Positions 17,883-27,851 of a stretch of DNA of 64,000 nucleotides are shown here, in pieces. The position numbers and the translations under genes were made by a program. Below the pieces are notes generated by a model, which saw nothing but the letters and a program-made list of their open reading frames with translations, had not been told where the DNA came from and did no database searches. Numbering within the stretch: the first letter of the stretch is position 1; each line of letters opens with the position of its first letter. This DNA is from Actomonas aquatica (GTDB lineage Bacteria; Verrucomicrobiota; Verrucomicrobiia; Opitutales; Opitutaceae), in the NCBI RefSeq assembly GCF_019679435.2, contig NZ_CP139781.1:2666001-2730000 (forward strand), in the 5' to 3' direction.

Positions 17883-20627
17883 ATGCTTCCCTTCCAACGT
17901 TACCCCGCCCTCGCCGGCCTGGCTGCGTTGTCGGCCCTGAGCGGTCTGGCCCAAACTCCGCCCCCCTCCGCTGGTGCCAACAGCATCATGCTCGACCCGT
18001 TCCCCGTGGTCGGCTCCCGCCTCTCCACGCCCACCGATGAAGTGCCCAGTCCCGATGTCATCGTGCTGGACGACACCTTCATCACCCGCGCCGGTGCCAC
18101 CGACTTGGCGCAACTGGTCGGAATGCTACCCCAGACCTACGGTGGCTCGGCCTCCGGCACCGGGACCGTGCCCAACGGCGCGCCCTCCTACGGCACCGCC
18201 CGTGGATTTTATAACTTCACCACCGGCGCGGCCGTGCCCCTCAGCCAAACAGGCGTCTCCTCCGTCGGCCTCGGCGCATTCGGCGCCGGCGGCACCCTCG
18301 TCCTGATCGACGGTCGCCGTTTGCCGCTCGCGACGCAGGGCGACAATGCCGGCGAAACTCAGAGCGGGTTTTATGATCTCTCCGCCATCCCGCTCGGTCT
18401 GGTCGAACGCGTGGAGATCCTCACCAACGGCGCCTCCGCCGTGCATGGCTCCGATGCCGTCGGCGGTGTGGTCAACGTCATCCTGCGTCGCAACTACCAC
18501 GGCGGCGAACTCACCACCGGCATTCGCGGCACCTTCGACGGTGGTGCCTTTGAGCGCCACGCCACCCTCTCGACCGGCTTCGTGCGCGACCGCCTGAGCG
18601 TCTTCCTCAGCCTCACCGCGCGCGACCAGCAAGCCTTGCGCGGCAGTCAGCGCGCCTTTTCCGCCAGCCAAAACCTCACCGGCCTCGGCGGTCGCGACCA
18701 CCGTCTCATCGTCGGCTCTCCGGGCGTGCTCACCGCCCGTTCCGGCACCCTCAACGGCCTCACCGATGCCGATGGCAATCCCGCCCGCCACGCCCTCGTG
18801 CCCACGGGCCAAACTGGCACCGGCCTCACCGTGGCCGACTTCGAAGGCTCCAGTAACTACTTCGCTTCACGCCTGCGCTACTACGACTCCGCCGCCGACA
18901 AAGACCTCGTCGGCGCGACCGAACAACTCGGCCTGCGTGGCTCGGTCACTTACGCCTTCAACGACAACCTCGAGGCCTTCGCCACGCTCAACGGGTCCGA
19001 CCGCCGCGCCGAAACCACCCACGAGCCGCCCGCCGTCTCCGGCGGTGGCTTCGGCGGCGCCCAAACGATCGTGCCCGCCGCCAGCCCGCTCAATCCCTTC
19101 GGCCAGGATCTCTACTTCACCGGCGTGCTGACCGACTTGCCCCCGCGCCCCCAGACCGTCGATGTCACCCTTACCACCGCCACCGCCGGCCTGCGCGGCG
19201 TCGCCGCCGACACCTGGCAATGGGAGGTCGCCGCCCACCTCGCGCACGAGCGCTTCGACAGCCGCACCCTCGAACTCGACACTGCCGCCTTCATCGCCGC
19301 GCTCGCCGACGGCAGCTACAACGTCTTCGCCGATCCCGCCACCACCGCGCCGCTGGACCCGGAATTCCAGGCCAGCCTCATGCAGACCGCGCGCATCCAC
19401 GGCTCCTCCGAAACCACCGGCGCCAACGCCTTCATCCGCGGCCCCGCCTTCACGCTGCCCGCCGGCGACATCCTGCTCGCCGCCGGAGCCGAAACCGCCC
19501 GCGCCGAGCGCGACCGCGCCTCCACCAACCCCAACTTCGGCCAACCCGCCGCCATCACCTCCGCGCGCACCACCTCCGCCGCCTTCGCCGAGCTCTACCT
19601 GCCTCTCTTCAGCGCCGCGCAAAATCTCCCCGCGCTCCACCGCCTCAGCCTGCGCGCCGCCGCCCGTTACGAACGCGCCGACGCTTTCTCCGCCACCACG
19701 CCCTCCCTCCGCCTGCAATGGCAACCGTTGCCCGACCTCACCGTCTTCGCCCACTACGCCGAGGGTTTCCGGGCGCCCGCGCTCAGCGAGATCGAGGACG
19801 AGATCTACGACGGCACCAGCACCGTCACCGATCCGCGCAACGGCGGCGCCAGCACCAGCATCACGCGCCTGCGCGGCGGCAATCCCGACCTCGACGCCGA
19901 GACCTCCCGCACCTACCAGACCGGCCTCATCCTTGCGCCGCGCTTCGTATCCGTCCTCCAACTACACGCCCACCTCAGTGAAACCTACTGGTCGAACCGC
20001 ATCAATTCCCTGCCCGAACAGACGCTCGTCAATCACGAGGACCGCTTCCCCGATCGTATCTTCCGCGACGCTACTGGCACCATCACCACGGTCGACGCCA
20101 CCACCCTCAATTTCGGCAAGATCTACAGCCGCGCCGTCGATGCCGGCCTCTCCTATCGCTGGGAAAACGACACCGTCGGCCGCTTCACCTTCAACGCCTC
20201 GGCCGTGCGCCAGCTCGAGTATCGCGTCGAAAACCGTCCCGACCGTCCCGGCAACGTGACCCTCGACGGCGCCGACACCATCTCGCCGCCCAAGTGGAGC
20301 GGCCTCGCCCACCTCTTCTGGGATCGCGGCCCGTGGGACGCCGCCGTCTTCGTGCGGCACATGGACGGCTACGCCAGCAACCGCACCGGCCCCTTCTTCG
20401 ACCGCAGCACCGCGACCCCGTCGTGGACCACGGTCGACCTCCGCCTCGGCTACACCTTCCGCGAAGGCCTCTGGCACGGCTACGGCCGCAACGCCCGCCT
20501 CCAGCTCGGCATCGGCAACCTCGCCGACCGCCAGCCCCCCTTCGCCAACACCCCCTACGGCTACAACCAAAGCCTCTACTCCCCGCTCGGCCGCACCTAC
20601 GACGTGACTCTGCGGCTGCCCTTCTAG
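17883..20627 (+). CDS. TonB-dependent outer-membrane receptor
   Basis: This 914-residue protein should import a ligand across the outer membrane using TonB energy. A signal peptide (about 1-24, ending LSGLAQ) is followed by a possible TonB-box region (LDPFPVVGSRL). A plug domain (about 45-205) contains GGTLVLIDGRRLPL and the typical VERVEILTNGASAVHGSDAVGGVVNVI block split over adjacent strands. The rest is a beta-barrel with FRAPALSEIEDE, GNPDLDAETSRTYQTG and a C-terminus ending in Phe (VTLRLPF). No N-terminal STN domain or SusC-type carboxypeptidase repeat is present, so it is not an obvious signal-transducing or SusC receptor. No SusD is adjacent. The substrate cannot be inferred from the neighbours. 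Confidence 0.92.
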   Translation: MLPFQRYPALAGLAALSALSGLAQTPPPSAGANSIMLDPFPVVGSRLSTPTDEVPSPDVIVLDDTFITRAGATDLAQLVGMLPQTYGGSASGTGTVPNGAPSYGTARGFYNFTTGAAVPLSQTGVSSVGLGAFGAGGTLVLIDGRRLPLATQGDNAGETQSGFYDLSAIPLGLVERVEILTNGASAVHGSDAVGGVVNVILRRNYHGGELTTGIRGTFDGGAFERHATLSTGFVRDRLSVFLSLTARDQQALRGSQRAFSASQNLTGLGGRDHRLIVGSPGVLTARSGTLNGLTDADGNPARHALVPTGQTGTGLTVADFEGSSNYFASRLRYYDSAADKDLVGATEQLGLRGSVTYAFNDNLEAFATLNGSDRRAETTHEPPAVSGGGFGGAQTIVPAASPLNPFGQDLYFTGVLTDLPPRPQTVDVTLTTATAGLRGVAADTWQWEVAAHLAHERFDSRTLELDTAAFIAALADGSYNVFADPATTAPLDPEFQASLMQTARIHGSSETTGANAFIRGPAFTLPAGDILLAAGAETARAERDRASTNPNFGQPAAITSARTTSAAFAELYLPLFSAAQNLPALHRLSLRAAARYERADAFSATTPSLRLQWQPLPDLTVFAHYAEGFRAPALSEIEDEIYDGTSTVTDPRNGGASTSITRLRGGNPDLDAETSRTYQTGLILAPRFVSVLQLHAHLSETYWSNRINSLPEQTLVNHEDRFPDRIFRDATGTITTVDATTLNFGKIYSRAVDAGLSYRWENDTVGRFTFNASAVRQLEYRVENRPDRPGNVTLDGADTISPPKWSGLAHLFWDRGPWDAAVFVRHMDGYASNRTGPFFDRSTATPSWTTVDLRLGYTFREGLWHGYGRNARLQLGIGNLADRQPPFANTPYGYNQSLYSPLGRTYDVTLRLPF

Positions 20628-20995
20628 GCCGTGTTTCAGCCTCGGATTCCCCGGATTTGCACGGATAGCCCTACCTTGTTGCCTAGGTGTAGCTGCGCTT
20701 GAGCCGGAGGTGAAAGCGTGGCCCGAGCCCGACTATCCTGCGGACAAGGGACTACTGCGCTCCCCCCACCCACCCACCGGCACAGAAACACCCTAGGCCG
20801 CCAGCCCCGGCCTTGGCGTTTTGCAACCTGCCCGCGTTAGTGCGACCGCCCGTCATATTCTGCTACCGCTGATCAATGCGGGGTCCACATCGCGGCCTCA
20901 ACCGCCCCACGTTCGCGCCCGGGGACATCCCCCCACGTGTTCGTCAACCCACGCCGCCGACTCCGATCCGCGCTCGGTGGCTCTTACCCTCGCGC
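20628..20995. other. 368-base intergenic region with a dispersed repeat
   Basis: The stretch contains a repeat at 20688-20750 (GTAGCTGCGCTTGAGCCGG... then GGTGAAAGCGTGGCCC) that recurs in variant form at 59900-59955. The remainder before the ATG at 20996 has an open frame upstream in phase, but it is proline/arginine-rich and precedes a clear signal peptide, so I treat it as leader. No RNA gene was seen. Confidence 0.5.
20688..20750 (+). repeat. GTAGCTGCGCTTGA dispersed repeat, copy 1
   Basis: The blocks GTAGCTGCGCTTGA, GGTGAAAGCGTGGCCC and a following CGAC with CCGCNGAAG-like bases occur in the same order at 59900-59955. The two copies are both on the plus strand and in gaps between genes. 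No inverted structure is obvious. Confidence 0.7.
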
Positions 20996-23900
20996 ATGAA
21001 CTTCCTCGCCCTTCGCCGCCTCGCCCTCTCGGTGTTCGCCACCACGTTGGCCACCCTCAGCCTCCACGCCTTCGTCATGGTTCCGGTCATCGTGACCACC
21101 GAAGACCCCACCAACGTCACCGGCACCAGCGCCACCCTCAACGGCAGCTACGAAGACCCCAACACCGGCGACACCACCTTCCAGTGGGAGATCAGCTACG
21201 GCACCGATCCCGACGAAAACACCTGGACCACCGATAAAGCCGACCGAGACGGCACCTCATTCTCATTGGACATCTCCGGCCAAACGCCCGGCACCACGAT
21301 CTATTATAAGGCCATCGTAAACGCTTTGGACGCCGGTGACACCAAATCCTTCGTGCTCACCGCCCCCAACACCGCCCCGGTCGACCTCACCCTCTCGGCC
21401 AACACCCTCGATGTCAGCGCCGCCGTCAACACCGTGATCGGCACTCTCGCCACCGTCGACGCCGACCCCGGCGATACCCACACCTACACCCTCGTCACCG
21501 GCGACGGCGACACCGCCAACGCGTCCTTCAATATCAACGGCAACGAGCTGCGCGCCACCGACCCCACCTCCCTCTCCGCCGGCACCACCTACTCCGTGCG
21601 CATCCAGACCGACGACGGCAACGGCGGCACCCACGCCGAGGCCTTCTTGATCGAAACCTACGACGCCACCGCCCTGCTCACCCAGTTCGAAACCTATTTC
21701 AAAGCCCACGAACCGAGCAGCCAGGACCGCTTCGGCGACAAGATCGCCGTTTCCGGCAACACCCTCGTCGTCGGTGCCCCCGGCGAACAGAGCGCCGCCA
21801 CCACCATCAACGGCGATGCCACCGACAACTCTGCCGCCAACACCGGCGCTGCCTACGTTTTTGTGCACGACGGTTCCGCTTGGGCCTTTGAGGCCTACCT
21901 CAAACCCGACAACGCGGGGGCTGGTGATTCCTTCGGTTCATCCGTCGCTATCGATGGCGATAGCATCGTGATCGGTGCCCTCTACGAAAAGAGCGGCGCG
22001 AACACCATCAACGGCGACGGCTCCGACAACTCCACCAACAGCGCCGGTGCCGCTTACGTCTTCGTTCGCTCCGGCACCACCTGGAGCCAACAAGCCTACC
22101 TCAAGCCGCCCTTCCCCCGAAGTGTCGGCTACTTTGGCGACGCCGTCGCCATCTCCGGCGACCTCGCCGTCGTGGGTGCCTTCGGCGACTCAAGCAACGC
22201 CACCGGCATCAACGGCGACGCCGACAACACCCTCGCCTTCCGCTCCGGCGCCGTCCACGTCTTTGCCCGCTCCGGCACTACTTGGTCCTACTCCACCTAC
22301 CTCAAGCCAGACAACACCGGCGCGCAGGATGAGTTCGGCCGCGCCGTGGCCATCGATGGCCACACCATCGTGATCGGCGCGAGCGCGGAAGACAGCGGCA
22401 ACCCCGCCGATGGCACCGACAACACCCTCACCAGCTCGGGTGCCGCCTACGTCTTCACCCTCTTCGACGGCACTTGGACGCAACAGGCCTACCTGAAGGC
22501 CGACACCCCGGCGGATGGCGCCCAGTTTGGTCGTTCCGTCGCCATCTCCGGCGATACCCTCATCGTCGGCGCGTCCAACGAGGCCAGCGACGCGGTCGGC
22601 GTCAACGGCACGCCGACCACCACCACCCTCACCAATGCGGGCGCGGCTTACATCTTCCAACGCGCCGGCTCCATCTGGACGCAGCAGGCCTTCCTCAAGT
22701 CCACCCACCCCGCCGCCGACAATGAGTTCGGTCACAGCGTCGCCATCGACGGCAACGTCGCCGTCGTCGGCGGTCCGTTTAACTCCAGCGACGCCACCGG
22801 GATCAACACCCTCAACGACAACACCCTCAGCCCCGTCTCCGGTAGCGCGTTCATCTACCACCGCACCGGTGAGACCTGGAGCACCTTCGCGTCCATCAAG
22901 GCCCCCATTGCCGATTCCTATGACTACTTCGGCAAGAGCGTCGCGGTTTCGAACGACACCGTCTTCATCGGCGCGTCCTTCGAAGCCAGCTCCGCCAACA
23001 CCATCAATGGTGACATGGACAACAACGACCTGGCCTACGCCGGGGCCGCCTACGGTTACGCCCTCGTGGCCAACGAAGCGCCGACCGACATCACGCTGAA
23101 CAACGCCTCGATCAACGAGTCCACCAGCGCCAGCGCCACCGTCGGCACCCTCACCGCCACCGACGCCAACCCCGGCGACACCCACACCTTCAGCCTCGTC
23201 GCCGGTGAGGGTGACCTCGGCAACACCAACTTCGCCATCACCGAAGCCACCCTCAGCGTCGCCGGCTCCGCGATCCTCGCCGCCGGCGACTACACCGTGC
23301 GTATCCAATCCACGGATGCGTCAGGTGAGACCTTCGCCAAAACCTTCACCATCACGATCGTCGACGACATCGCCCCCGACGCCCCGACCAACGTCGCTCT
23401 CGACGGTGCTTCCGATTCCGGTGCCAACGGCGCCGACAATCTCACCAACGACAACACCCCGACCATCACCGGCACCTCCGAGCCTCTCGCCACGATCTAT
23501 CTGGACTTTGAAGGCGGCTTCATCGGCATCGGCGCCGCCGACGCCAATGGCGACTGGGCCGTCACCGCCGACGAGCTCGATGACGGCGTCTACCCGATCC
23601 AAGTCTACGCGGGCGATCAGGCCGGCAACAACTCCGGCCCCTCGGCCACGCTCACCTTCACCGTCGACACCACCGCACCCGACGCCCCGGCGACACCCAG
23701 CCTCTCCCTCGTCGACGACACCGGCGTGTCCTTCTCCGACGGCATCACCAACCGCGTGCGTCCCGCCATCCAAGGCCTCGCCTCGGCCAACGCCACCGTG
23801 GCCGTTTACTTCAACGACGCCGAAGTCGCCCTTGTCACCGCCGCCGCCTCCGGCCTGTGGACCTACACCCCCGACAGCGATCTCGCCGAGGGCCTCACCA

Positions 23901-25444
23901 CCGTCGCCGCCATCGTGATCGATTCCGCTGGCAACGCCTCCGCCCCGTCCGGCGTGCTCTCCGTCATCGTCGACACCACCGCGCCGGTCATCACCAGCGT
24001 CAACCAGATCAACACCACCTACGGCGAGCCGATCGACTACACCCTGACCGCCGCCGGCGACCCGGTGTCCTTCACTCACACCGGCCTGCCCGATGAGCTC
24101 TCCCTCGACTCCAGCACCGGAGTGCTCTCCCTCATCGGGAACCTGCCGGCCTCCAACCGCGAGCTCACCCTCATCGCCACCGATGCCGCCGGCAACAACG
24201 GCTCCCTCGCCCTTAACTTCTTCGTCGCCCAACGCCCCATCGATGTCTCCGGCTTCACCGCCATCGACCGCGTTTACGACGCCACCGCCATCGTCCAGGT
24301 CGACTCCAGCAACGCCCAGTTCACCAACCTCGTCGACGGTGACGACGTCTCGGTCGACGCGACCTCCACCTTCGCCTACGCCAAGGGCAAGGCCTCCGTC
24401 GGCACCATCGGTCTGGCCGTCTCCGTCAGCCTCACCGGCACCGACGCCAGCAACTACTACCTCAACACGCCCGCCTCCGTCACCGCCACCATCAGCCCGG
24501 CGCCGCTCGACGTCACCGGAATCCTGATACCGAACAAGGTCTACGACGGCACCACCGCCGCCACCGTCGACACCACCAGCGCCGACCTCAGCGGCATCCT
24601 GGAGAGCAATGATCGCTCCCCCCCGACCGGCGGCGAACTCACCGCCCCGAACCTCGAGTTCAACGCCGCCACCCAACCACAGCCCTCCGGTCCCGACGAC
24701 GTCACCCTCGTCACCACCGGTGCGACCGCGACCTTCGCCTCCGTCGATGCCGGCACCGGCATCGCGGTCACCGTCGAGGGCCTCGACCTCTCCGGCACCG
24801 ACGCCGGCAACTACGAACTCATCCTGCCCGCCTTCGCCGCCGCCATCACGCCGGCACCGCTCACCGTTTCGGTGGAGCCGGCCACGCGCTACTACGGCGA
24901 CTTTAACCCTCCACTCACCCCGAGCTACACCGGCTTCGTGAACGGCGAGGATGCCTCCGTCCTCACCGGCGAAGCCGACTACACCCTCGAGGCCACCGCA
25001 ACCAGCCCCGTCGGCGACTACGTCATCGAGGTCGAGCTCGGCACCCTCAGCGCCGCCAACTACACCCTCACCGCGGCCAACAGCGTCCTCAACATTACGC
25101 AGGGCTACCACTTCGCCGACACCGACCGCGACTATCACCTGAGTCTCAGCGAACTGCTCCGCGTCATCGAACTCTACAACACCCGCGAGGGCACCGTCCG
25201 CACCGGCGCTTACCACACCGACTTCGACAGCGAAGATCGCTACGCCCCCGGCGACGAAGACGACATCTACGTGCCCCACACCGCCGACACCAACGCCGAT
25301 GGCCGCATCAGCCTCGTGGAGCTCACCCGCGTGATCCAACTCTACAACTACCGCGAGGACGGCGCCCGCACCGGAGCCTACCGACCCGCGCGCGCTACCG
25401 AGGACGGCTTTGAACCCGGTCCCGTTCTCTCGAACCAAGGCTAA
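20996..25444 (+). CDS. large secreted protein: FG-GAP propeller, YDG/MBG repeats and EF-hand pair
   Basis: This encodes 1482 residues. I chose ATG 20996, which starts a signal peptide (MNFLALRRLALSVFATTLATLSLHA), over an upstream in-frame ATG at 20876. A fibronectin-like domain (about 25-120) and a cadherin-like domain come first. Seven FG-GAP repeats follow (about 244-690; cores such as FGSSVAIDGDSIVIGA), as in integrin-alpha propellers. Then come another cadherin-like domain, bacterial Ig-like domains, two YDG units (VYDATAIV near 1094, VYDGTTAATV near 1181) and one MBG unit (RYYGDFNPP near 1297). The C-terminus has two EF-hand-like loops, DTDRDYHLSLSELLRVIELYN-type near 1375 and 1431, resembling a dockerin pair. 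It is probably a surface adhesin or matrix protein. The next gene starts 42 bases later. Confidence 0.85.
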   Translation: MNFLALRRLALSVFATTLATLSLHAFVMVPVIVTTEDPTNVTGTSATLNGSYEDPNTGDTTFQWEISYGTDPDENTWTTDKADRDGTSFSLDISGQTPGTTIYYKAIVNALDAGDTKSFVLTAPNTAPVDLTLSANTLDVSAAVNTVIGTLATVDADPGDTHTYTLVTGDGDTANASFNINGNELRATDPTSLSAGTTYSVRIQTDDGNGGTHAEAFLIETYDATALLTQFETYFKAHEPSSQDRFGDKIAVSGNTLVVGAPGEQSAATTINGDATDNSAANTGAAYVFVHDGSAWAFEAYLKPDNAGAGDSFGSSVAIDGDSIVIGALYEKSGANTINGDGSDNSTNSAGAAYVFVRSGTTWSQQAYLKPPFPRSVGYFGDAVAISGDLAVVGAFGDSSNATGINGDADNTLAFRSGAVHVFARSGTTWSYSTYLKPDNTGAQDEFGRAVAIDGHTIVIGASAEDSGNPADGTDNTLTSSGAAYVFTLFDGTWTQQAYLKADTPADGAQFGRSVAISGDTLIVGASNEASDAVGVNGTPTTTTLTNAGAAYIFQRAGSIWTQQAFLKSTHPAADNEFGHSVAIDGNVAVVGGPFNSSDATGINTLNDNTLSPVSGSAFIYHRTGETWSTFASIKAPIADSYDYFGKSVAVSNDTVFIGASFEASSANTINGDMDNNDLAYAGAAYGYALVANEAPTDITLNNASINESTSASATVGTLTATDANPGDTHTFSLVAGEGDLGNTNFAITEATLSVAGSAILAAGDYTVRIQSTDASGETFAKTFTITIVDDIAPDAPTNVALDGASDSGANGADNLTNDNTPTITGTSEPLATIYLDFEGGFIGIGAADANGDWAVTADELDDGVYPIQVYAGDQAGNNSGPSATLTFTVDTTAPDAPATPSLSLVDDTGVSFSDGITNRVRPAIQGLASANATVAVYFNDAEVALVTAAASGLWTYTPDSDLAEGLTTVAAIVIDSAGNASAPSGVLSVIVDTTAPVITSVNQINTTYGEPIDYTLTAAGDPVSFTHTGLPDELSLDSSTGVLSLIGNLPASNRELTLIATDAAGNNGSLALNFFVAQRPIDVSGFTAIDRVYDATAIVQVDSSNAQFTNLVDGDDVSVDATSTFAYAKGKASVGTIGLAVSVSLTGTDASNYYLNTPASVTATISPAPLDVTGILIPNKVYDGTTAATVDTTSADLSGILESNDRSPPTGGELTAPNLEFNAATQPQPSGPDDVTLVTTGATATFASVDAGTGIAVTVEGLDLSGTDAGNYELILPAFAAAITPAPLTVSVEPATRYYGDFNPPLTPSYTGFVNGEDASVLTGEADYTLEATATSPVGDYVIEVELGTLSAANYTLTAANSVLNITQGYHFADTDRDYHLSLSELLRVIELYNTREGTVRTGAYHTDFDSEDRYAPGDEDDIYVPHTADTNADGRISLVELTRVIQLYNYREDGARTGAYRPARATEDGFEPGPVLSNQG

Positions 25445-25486
25445 GCCGCTCTGAACCCGAACCCGCTCAACCCACTCCTTCCTGCC

Positions 25487-27715
25487 ATGAAGTCCTCCCT
25501 CTTCACCGCGTTCCTGTTCAGCGCCACCCTCACCGTTGCGACCAGCTTCGCCGACACCGCGCCCGAAACGCCCACCGCCACGGTCACCCTCACGGCCGAC
25601 TCCACCGAAACCCTCGCCGGCGGCGGCACCCTCACCTTCACCGCCACCGCCACCGACTATCCGGAAGACACCACCGTGCTCGCGTGGTCCATCACCCTCG
25701 CCGAGGGCTGGTCCTTCGGTGAGGTCATCGGCGACGGTCCGTCGATCAGTCCTTCTTCCGGCACCACCTCGCCGCTCGAGTGGGCTTACATCGATGTTCC
25801 CGCCGACAGCGCCGCCTTCACCTTCACGGTCAACTACCCCGAGGGCATCAGCACCGACTCCGCCGTCACCGCCGAGCTCATCCTGCGCACCGGCACCTTC
25901 CCGTCCGCCACGACCCTCGCCGTCGACGCCCTCGCCTTCAGCCCGGCACCGAGCTTGGCCAACCCGATCGACTTCCCGTCCATCGCCGCCAAACGCGCCA
26001 ACGACGGCAGCTTCGAACTCGCCGCCACCTCGCCCTCCGGCCTGCCCATCACCTACACCGTGGTCTCAGGCCCGGCCCTCATCTCCGGCAACGTCGTCAC
26101 CCTCACCGGTGCCACCGGCCGCGTTGTCATCCGCGCTGACCAGGGTGGCGACGTCTACTACACCGCCGCCGACTCCGTCACCCGCATCTTCAACGTCGTG
26201 CCCGCCGCGCCGCTCATCTACTTCGGCACCACCAGCGACGGCACCGACTTCGCCGTGCAAATCCCCACCGGCAAAACGACCGGCACCCTCTTCGGCCGCA
26301 TCGCCTCCACCCAGCAGTTCTACATCCTCACCTTCCAGGTCGAGGACGACAACAGCGTCACCGCGCTCGACCTGCGCCTGCTCGGCAACCCGGCCAGCGC
26401 CGCCTCCGACCTCGCCTTCAACTCCCTGCGCAAGTCCCTCGGCCAAGATGAACGCACCCCGGCCGCCGACCTCGCTTACACCTTCACCGGCACCCTCACC
26501 GGCGGTGTGCTCAGCCTCAATATTGCCGAGCTTGGCGTGACCCTCACCGGCAACGTTGAACCCGCCGACGGCCCCACCGCCGACATCGCCGGTCTCTACG
26601 AGTCCTCTTCCCTCAACTCCGCCTCCGGCACGACCTCCTCCATCGTCGGCACCACCGGCAAAGTCTTCGCCATCGCCGTCACGCCCGACGTGATCGCCGG
26701 CGGTTCCGGCACCATCGCCACCAGCGGCACCTTCTCCATCAGCACCGACACCGCCGTCACCATCAACGGTCAGGTCGACGCCCCCACCACCACGGTGACG
26801 GGCACCCTCATCCTGCCCTCCGGCGAAGAGGACGCCTTTGCCGGCCTGTCCACCAACACCGTGCGCACCGATCGCATGATCAACCTCTCCACCCGCGCCC
26901 ACGTCGACACCGCCACCGGCTCGCCGCTCATCACCGGCTTCGTCATCGGCGGCACCACCCCCAAGCGCGTCCTCTTGCGCGCCGTCGGTCCCACCCTCGC
27001 CGACTTCGGCGTCACCACCGCCATGGCCGACCCGCAGGTCACCGTCTACGACGCGACCGGCACCGAAGTCGCCAGCGTCGACAACTGGGGCGGCGACGCC
27101 GCCGTTAGCACCGCCACCACCCTCACCGGTGCCTTCACCCTGCCGACCGACAGCCTCGACGCCGCCTACCTCGCCGACCTCGCCCCCGGCCCCTACACCA
27201 TGCACGTCACCAACAACGGTGCCGCCGGCGTGGCCATCGCCGAGATCTACGACGCCTCCGAGAATCCAAATTCTGAATACCAACGCCTCGTCAACATCTC
27301 CTCCCGCGGCGACGTGACCGCCGGCGAAGGTGTGCTCATCGGCGGTTTTGTTGTCACCGGCAACAGCCCCAAGCGCGTGCTCGTGCGCGGCACCGGCCCG
27401 GCCCTCGCCGAGCTCGGCGTCACCGGCACCCTCACCAACCCGCAGCTCAAAGTCTTCAACGCCGACGACCAACTCGTCGCCGGCAACGACGATTGGGAAA
27501 CCGCCTCCGCCGTCTTCGACGGCCAACGCACCGCCACTGCCGCCGAGCTCACCACCGCCAACGACACCGTCGGCGCCTTTGCCCTCGCCGCCGGTTCGGC
27601 CGACGCCGCCCTCATCGTCACCCTCAGCCCGGGTTCCTACACCGTCGAGCTCAGCGCCGCCACCAGCGGCCAGACCGGCAACGCCCTCATCGAGATCTAC
27701 GAGATCCCGGAGTAA
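25487..27715 (+). CDS. secreted protein with two C-terminal Opitutaceae-type repeats
   Basis: This encodes 742 residues with a clear signal peptide (MKSSLFTAFLFSATLTVATSFA). The first 260 residues look like Ig-type beta domains. A middle segment (about 265-450) of paired strands resembles the domain that often follows in such proteins. Two copies of a repeat begin near 464 (RMINLSTRAHV) and 600 (RLVNISSRGDV), each continuing to GFVxxGxxPKRVLxRxxGP and then a DPQxxVYDA/NPQLKVFNA strand. From memory this repeat is common in secreted Opitutaceae proteins of unknown role. No enzyme motif is visible. It lies 42 bases after the integrin-like protein and is followed by a terminator, so the two probably form an operon. 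Confidence 0.78.
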   Translation: MKSSLFTAFLFSATLTVATSFADTAPETPTATVTLTADSTETLAGGGTLTFTATATDYPEDTTVLAWSITLAEGWSFGEVIGDGPSISPSSGTTSPLEWAYIDVPADSAAFTFTVNYPEGISTDSAVTAELILRTGTFPSATTLAVDALAFSPAPSLANPIDFPSIAAKRANDGSFELAATSPSGLPITYTVVSGPALISGNVVTLTGATGRVVIRADQGGDVYYTAADSVTRIFNVVPAAPLIYFGTTSDGTDFAVQIPTGKTTGTLFGRIASTQQFYILTFQVEDDNSVTALDLRLLGNPASAASDLAFNSLRKSLGQDERTPAADLAYTFTGTLTGGVLSLNIAELGVTLTGNVEPADGPTADIAGLYESSSLNSASGTTSSIVGTTGKVFAIAVTPDVIAGGSGTIATSGTFSISTDTAVTINGQVDAPTTTVTGTLILPSGEEDAFAGLSTNTVRTDRMINLSTRAHVDTATGSPLITGFVIGGTTPKRVLLRAVGPTLADFGVTTAMADPQVTVYDATGTEVASVDNWGGDAAVSTATTLTGAFTLPTDSLDAAYLADLAPGPYTMHVTNNGAAGVAIAEIYDASENPNSEYQRLVNISSRGDVTAGEGVLIGGFVVTGNSPKRVLVRGTGPALAELGVTGTLTNPQLKVFNADDQLVAGNDDWETASAVFDGQRTATAAELTTANDTVGAFALAAGSADAALIVTLSPGSYTVELSAATSGQTGNALIEIYEIPE

Positions 27716-27779
27716 ACCGTCTCCTGTGTTGGAGCGCGGAACGCGAGCGGCGGTTTGCTCGCGTTTCGGCCACGATCGA

Positions 27780-27818
27780 AGCCCCCGGCGCGCCCTCCGC
27801 ACCGGGGGCTTTTGCTTT
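27780..27818 (+). terminator. rho-independent terminator after the secreted repeat-protein operon
   Basis: A stem AGCCCCCGG / CCGGGGGCT with a 13-base loop is followed by TTTGCTTT. A second palindrome, CGCGAGC-N8-GCTCGCG (about 27742-27763), lies just upstream and resembles the core of the REP family at the left edge of the window. Confidence 0.75.
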
Positions 27819-27851
27819 ACCCCTTGTGTCGGGTCACATGGACTCCCGCCG

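Noticed and set aside
23321-25438. 705-codon minus-strand frame inside the integrin-like protein
   Set aside because: It is Gly/Asp/Val-rich with no motifs and lies opposite clear FG-GAP, YDG and MBG repeats.
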